Shown here one piece after another: positions 5,872-9,273 of a stretch of 9,273 bases of DNA (position 1 is its first letter; every line of letters starts with the position of its first letter). The translations under genes were made by a program, and so were the position numbers. This DNA comes from Bacteroidota bacterium (lineage in GTDB: Bacteria > Bacteroidota > Rhodothermia > Rhodothermales > UBA10348), in the NCBI GenBank assembly GCA_004356385.1, contig SMXL01000162.1, forward strand, positions 1 to 9,273, written 5' to 3'. The notes beneath the pieces are model-generated. The model saw only the letters and a list, made by a program, of their open reading frames with translations. It was not told the origin of the DNA and made no database searches.

Positions 5872-8234
5872 CCAATCCGTTTCAGCCTTGCAAACTTGAG
5901 GAGCAACTTCTTCTCACCCACATTTCGAAAATAAACGACCGCTTTCACTTGATCGCCCCGCCCTTCTTTTGCAATGACCTTGCCTTCTCCGAACAGGCTG
6001 TGTTCAACTCGCATACCCGGTACGATTTCCCCAGATTCCTCTTCGTCGTATACAACTCGTTGTTCAGCGGGCCCGGAAGACTCACTTCGAAGACTCTTCC
6101 GGTAATAGTGCGGGTCCAGTTCCTCGTACTTTACGTTGAGGCCGGCGCTCAGCTTCATCCGATCGGTATTCGTCTCGAACAGTTGCCCCGCCTCCGTTCT
6201 AAGGACACTCGGATCGATTTCTTCAAAAAACCGACTTCGTATCGATGATTGCTGTTCGCCGTACCGGTAGCGACTCCGGGCATAAGAGAGCATGAGAAGT
6301 CGTTCGGCCCGGGTGGCGCCCACGTAAAATAAACGTCTCTCTTCCTCCAGTTCCTGGCGATCCTGGGTGGCAGATGCCAGCGGGAACAGTCCTTCTTCCA
6401 TACCGCACAAGAATACGACTGGAAATTCGAGGCCTTTGGACGCATGAAGTGTCATCAGCGTTACGCGGTTTTCTGATGGATCCGAATCGTCGGCGTCGGT
6501 GAGGAGAGATATTTCCTGGAGAAACGTTGAGAGTGTTCGGTCTTCAGTACCGGATTCCGTGAACTCCGAGATGGCGTTCAGCAATTCCTGAATATTCTCC
6601 CAGCGGGCCAGGTTTTCAGGGGTATGTTCTCGTCTAAACTCTTCCAGAATGCCGGACTCCTGAATCAGCGCCCTGGCTAATTCTGAGGCGAGCAACTCGT
6701 TCATCTGGTCGCGGTGCCGATTAACTAGATCCCGGAATTTCGAGATCGCAGTCGCAGCGCGGGTAGTAAGAAAGCCTTCGTCCACCCGATCCATCGCTTC
6801 CCACGTTCCAATACCTTCTTTGTCTGCGAAGTCAAAAAGCTGATTCTGGGTCTTGTCGCCGATTCCTCTCGCGGGCGTATTAATCACTCTCCGCAAACTC
6901 GCCACGTCGTTTGGGTTAACGACCAGGCGAAGGTAGGCCAACGCATCCTTGATTTCGCGTCGCTGGTAAAACGACATTCCGCCTACAACCCGATAGGGGA
7001 TAGACCCCCTGCGGAGGGCATCTTCAAAAGAGCGACTCTGGGCGTTCGTTCGATAAAGCACGGCAAAATCCGAATGATGCAGACCCAAACGGACCTGGAT
7101 ATCACGGATTCTACGTTCAACTTTTTGGGCCTCTTCCCGCTCGGAAAGCGCTTCGATCACGATAATCGGATCGCCATCTGCGTTCTCAGTAAAGAGCTTC
7201 TTTTCGAGCTGATCTTTGTTGTTCCGAATGATCGAATCTGCAAGCCGCACGATGTTCTTAGACGAGCGATAATTTTGCTCCAGTCTAACGGTCGTAGCAT
7301 CGGGGTAATCTTTCTGGAACGAAAGGATATTCGCAATATCAGCACCCCGGAACGCATAGATGCTTTGAGCGTCGTCGCCGACCACACACAGGTTTTGCGT
7401 TTTTGAAGCGAGAAGCTTAGCCAGGAGATACTGGGCCCGATTGGTGTCCTGATACTCATCGACGTGGATATATTTCCAAATGTTCTGATACTTTTCCAGA
7501 ACATCCTCGTGATTCCGGAAAAGATCGATGGGACGAAGAAGCAGATCGTCGAAATCCATCGCGTTCGCCGTACGAAGTCGATCCTGGTAGGGCTGGAATA
7601 CCCTCGCGGCGATTTCCTGAGTCGCAGACGCAGCCATGGTCGCATATTGACTCGGAGAAACCATCCGGTTCTTCGCTCCCGAAATCAGGTTCTGTATCAG
7701 GCGTGGTCTATACTGTGTCGTATCAATCTGACGGCTCTTCAACAGATCGCGAATGACCCGTTGCGAATCTTCCGAATCGTAAATACTGAAGTCTGACGTG
7801 AACCCGAGTCGAGCGCACTCGGCCCTCAGTAAGCGGGCAAATGAAGAGTGAAAAGTACCGATCCACATCCCGCGCGTGGTGTCTTCGCCGACGAGTCCTG
7901 TGACTCGAGATCGCATTTCTCGCGCAGCCTTATTCGTAACTGTGATCGCGAGAATTTGCCTGGGAGAGGCCTTTCCAGTCGCCAACAGGTAGGCAATCCG
8001 GTGTGTCAATGTTCTTGTTTTCCCCGACCCGGGACCAGCAATAATAAGCAGAGGTCCGTCCGTAACCCGAACGGCTTCCTGTTGAGCCGAATTCAGCCCC
8101 GATAAAATGGAATCCGCGTCCACACCGAGTGACGTTTCATCGGGTTCGCGGGTCAAGACGAATTGGGTCACGCAAGAAGCGGTAGCATGAGATGAAAAGT
8201 AGTTCCCACTCGCAATACAAGGGGAGAGTTCCAT
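5868..8234 (-). CDS. uvrD: UvrD/PcrA-type superfamily 1A ATP-dependent 3'-5' DNA helicase
   Basis: The 788-residue protein has every expected motif: Q motif LNSAQQEAV (47-55), Walker A GPGSGKT (67-73), Ia TNKAAREM (100-107), Ib GTFHS (126-130), Walker B DEYQD (259-263), III GDDAQSIYAFRGA (286-298), IV EQNYRS (319-324), V TLHASKGLEFP (595-605) and VI YVGATRAE (637-644, with the arginine finger at 642). A Tudor-like C-terminal domain found in PcrA/UvrD closes it (about 740-788: GMRVEHSLFGEGKV). The enzyme unwinds DNA in nucleotide excision and mismatch repair and clears RNA polymerase or RecA from DNA. UvrD and PcrA cannot be told apart by eye; the Tudor domain occurs in both. The ATG at 8234 leaves about 45 residues before the Q motif, where homologues usually have 5-15; GTG codons at 8171 and 8123 are alternative starts. 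It overlaps the binding-protein gene by 4 bases. Confidence 0.95.
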   Translation of the reverse strand: MELSPCIASGNYFSSHATASCVTQFVLTREPDETSLGVDADSILSGLNSAQQEAVRVTDGPLLIIAGPGSGKTRTLTHRIAYLLATGKASPRQILAITVTNKAAREMRSRVTGLVGEDTTRGMWIGTFHSSFARLLRAECARLGFTSDFSIYDSEDSQRVIRDLLKSRQIDTTQYRPRLIQNLISGAKNRMVSPSQYATMAASATQEIAARVFQPYQDRLRTANAMDFDDLLLRPIDLFRNHEDVLEKYQNIWKYIHVDEYQDTNRAQYLLAKLLASKTQNLCVVGDDAQSIYAFRGADIANILSFQKDYPDATTVRLEQNYRSSKNIVRLADSIIRNNKDQLEKKLFTENADGDPIIVIEALSEREEAQKVERRIRDIQVRLGLHHSDFAVLYRTNAQSRSFEDALRRGSIPYRVVGGMSFYQRREIKDALAYLRLVVNPNDVASLRRVINTPARGIGDKTQNQLFDFADKEGIGTWEAMDRVDEGFLTTRAATAISKFRDLVNRHRDQMNELLASELARALIQESGILEEFRREHTPENLARWENIQELLNAISEFTESGTEDRTLSTFLQEISLLTDADDSDPSENRVTLMTLHASKGLEFPVVFLCGMEEGLFPLASATQDRQELEEERRLFYVGATRAERLLMLSYARSRYRYGEQQSSIRSRFFEEIDPSVLRTEAGQLFETNTDRMKLSAGLNVKYEELDPHYYRKSLRSESSGPAEQRVVYDEEESGEIVPGMRVEHSLFGEGKVIAKEGRGDQVKAVVYFRNVGEKKLLLKFARLKRIG

Positions 8235-8241
8235 GGTCCGT

Positions 8242-8272
8242 GGAAGATAGACGTGGCGGATTCACACTCAAA
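8242..8272 (-). promoter_or_regulatory. Candidate FCB-type promoter for uvrD
   Basis: On the minus strand, TTTG (8272-8269) is followed by exactly 19 bases and TATCTTCC (8249-8242), which keeps TA and TT of the TAnnTTTG box but misses its last two bases. Transcription would begin within a few bases of the ATG at 8234, giving an almost leaderless message or pointing to a start codon farther in. The match is partial. Confidence 0.28.
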
Positions 8273-8338
8273 GCCGGTGGTGTGGTCCGACTCACAATCC
8301 ACTAAGCCTTCTCCGTCGGAATCAGGAACGGGCAATCG

Positions 8339-8369
8339 TTACCGAAAACATGTGTGGGATGTATATTTG
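8339..8369 (+). promoter_or_regulatory. Candidate promoter for the nucleoside transporter gene
   Basis: TATATTTG at 8362-8369 is a perfect match to the Bacteroides TAnnTTTG box, and its first six bases fit a sigma70 -10 at five of six. TTACCG (8339-8344) lies 17 bases upstream as a weak -35; there is no TTTG at the Bacteroides distance. A transcript would begin near 8376 and carry a leader of about 100 bases before the ATG at 8474, long enough for control in the leader. Confidence 0.4.
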
Positions 8370-8473
8370 CTGACCACCCGAACCGCACATCACCGGAACG
8401 ATCGGAATTCACGGTAACAACGGTGCCGATACGGGTGTCTATTTCTTTTTTGGAATGACATTCTGATGTACCC

Positions 8474-9273
8474 ATGGACTTCATTGCCTTGCTTCGAGGG
8501 ATACTTGGATTGACGGTCATCATCGGACTCGCTTTCGCCATTTCCAACAATCGTGGGCATATCAGGTGGCGGACCGTCGGTGCGGGGCTGGGTCTTCAGA
8601 TCTTCCTGGCCATTTTCATTCTGAAGGGCGTAGCAATGGGGGAGGCGTTCGCTCCACTCGGCTGGCCGAAGATGTTTCTCAGGTGGGTCAGTTCCTTCTT
8701 TGTTCTGGTTCTTCAATTCACGACGAAAGGCGCCGAGTTCGTTTTCGGAAACCTCGCGCTCCCGGATGGCACACCTGGAAGTCTCGGTGGTTTTTTTGCG
8801 TTTCAGGTTCTTCCTACCATCATCTTCTTCGGTTCGTTGATGGCGGTCCTCTATCATCTGGGGATCATGCAAAAAGTCGTCCAAGGGATGGCGTATCTCG
8901 TAAGCAAATTTCTGGGTACGTCCGGCGCCGAATCGCTCTCTGTGACGGCGAATATTTTTGTGGGTCAGACGGAAGCTCCACTCGTTATTCGGCCCTATCT
9001 GGAGAAGATGACCATATCTGAATTGATGGCCGTTATGACCGGAGGAATGGCGACGATCGCGGGCGGCGTGATGGCCGCTTACATTCAAATTCTGGGAGAC
9101 CCGTATGCCATCGCTCATGGAATATCCCTGGATGCGGGTAGACTTTTGTTTGCCGAACAATTGCTCGGCGCCAGTGTGATGGCCGCACCGGCCGCTCTCC
9201 TCTTGGCGAAAATCATGATTCCGGAAACCGGCGAACCCACCACGAAGGGGGGCGCTAAAATCGAGTTCGAAAC
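8474..9273 (+). CDS. CNT (NupC-type) nucleoside transporter, N-terminal part (3' end outside window)
   Basis: The frame runs open to the right edge: 266 residues of an expected 400-430. Concentrative nucleoside transporters are inner-membrane proteins that import nucleosides with H+ or Na+. Seen: hydrophobic segments at about 8-24, 35-52, 70-82, 108-128 and 184-206, and another beginning near 228; the N-terminal pattern LLRGILGL..IGLAFAISNNR (6-27) followed by WR..GAGLGLQ typical of bacterial CNTs; and the substrate-binding hairpin motif GQTEAPL (164-170), where the Gln-Thr-Glu of Vibrio cholerae CNT contacts the nucleoside. GGMATIAGGVMAAY (190-203) is the next conserved helix. The acidic tail near 250-266 may be the loop before the second half. 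The ATG at 8474 fits the family start; no clear Shine-Dalgarno precedes it. Nucleoside preference and coupling ion cannot be told. It is divergent from uvrD across 239 bases. Confidence 0.93.
   Translation, partial: MDFIALLRGILGLTVIIGLAFAISNNRGHIRWRTVGAGLGLQIFLAIFILKGVAMGEAFAPLGWPKMFLRWVSSFFVLVLQFTTKGAEFVFGNLALPDGTPGSLGGFFAFQVLPTIIFFGSLMAVLYHLGIMQKVVQGMAYLVSKFLGTSGAESLSVTANIFVGQTEAPLVIRPYLEKMTISELMAVMTGGMATIAGGVMAAYIQILGDPYAIAHGISLDAGRLLFAEQLLGASVMAAPAALLLAKIMIPETGEPTTKGGAKIEFE

Noticed and set aside
7157..7645. Minus-strand open frame of 162 codons within uvrD
   Set aside because: It is a shifted frame across helicase motifs II to IV, very rich in Arg and Ser, with no family resemblance.
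8442..8452. T-rich run CTTTTTTGG region as a possible terminator
   Set aside because: No stable GC-rich stem lies immediately before it, and it is upstream of the transporter start, where a terminator would need a leader-attenuation role that I cannot support.
8566..9021. Plus-strand open frame of 151 codons inside the transporter gene
   Set aside because: It is a shifted frame of the same strand with no recognisable motif; the true frame is open from 8474 to the window end.
8390..9160. Long open frame on the minus strand, 256 codons
   Set aside because: It is antisense to the transporter gene, whose frame holds conserved CNT motifs. The antisense protein is very rich in Arg, Asp, Glu and His and matches no family.
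1..9273. Defence island, mobile element, CRISPR array or biosynthetic cluster
   Set aside because: Every gene belongs to a common housekeeping or envelope family. I saw no repeat array, transposase, integrase or att-like duplication.

Overview
The window suggests a Gram-negative bacterium of mid GC content (by eye; not counted), most likely from the FCB superphylum (Bacteroidota, Rhodothermota or Gemmatimonadota-like). Three things point that way. The DusB protein has the signature wording of that group (APMEDVSDPPFR and INFGCPVKKVVC). Two genes carry lipoprotein signal peptides. Shine-Dalgarno sequences are scarce: only dusB has a clear one, while two upstream regions show a TTTG-N19-TA promoter pattern like that known from Bacteroides. 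The genus cannot be read from the sequence, and the placement is an inference.

Layout, left to right. (1) 1-561 (+): C-terminal part of a class III PLP aminotransferase, cut by the window edge. (2) 568-1107 (-): secreted NTF2-like protein, convergent with the aminotransferase, 6 bases between the stops. (3) 1213-2364 (-): RlmL-type THUMP rRNA methyltransferase. (4) 2369-3643 (-): lipoprotein nucleotide pyrophosphatase/phosphodiesterase, lying 4 bases upstream of rlmL in the same direction. (5) 3766-4797 (+): dusB, divergent from the phosphodiesterase. (6) 4834-5871 (-): family 1 extracellular solute-binding lipoprotein, convergent with dusB. (7) 5868-8234 (-): UvrD/PcrA-type helicase, overlapping the start of the binding protein by 4 bases (ATGA). 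(8) 8474-9273 (+): N-terminal two thirds or so of a CNT (NupC-type) nucleoside transporter, cut by the right edge. This frame has no stop inside the window.

There are two likely transcription units on the minus strand (phosphodiesterase-rlmL, possibly continuing to the NTF2-like gene; uvrD-binding protein). Plus-strand genes sit between and beside them. No stretch over 300 bases lacks a gene. The longest gap is 8235-8473, which holds candidate divergent promoters for uvrD and the transporter. I see no tRNA, rRNA, CRISPR array, insertion sequence or phage gene.

The genes are mostly RNA modification (rlmL, dusB), DNA repair (uvrD) and envelope or nutrient functions (phosphodiesterase, binding protein, nucleoside transporter). 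An extracellular nucleotide phosphodiesterase and a nucleoside importer could both serve nucleotide salvage, but they are 4.8 kb apart and not in one operon. I did not find a convincing new multi-gene system. The most unusual points are the binding protein coupled to a helicase without its own permease or ATPase, and a changed residue next to the nucleophile of the phosphodiesterase.
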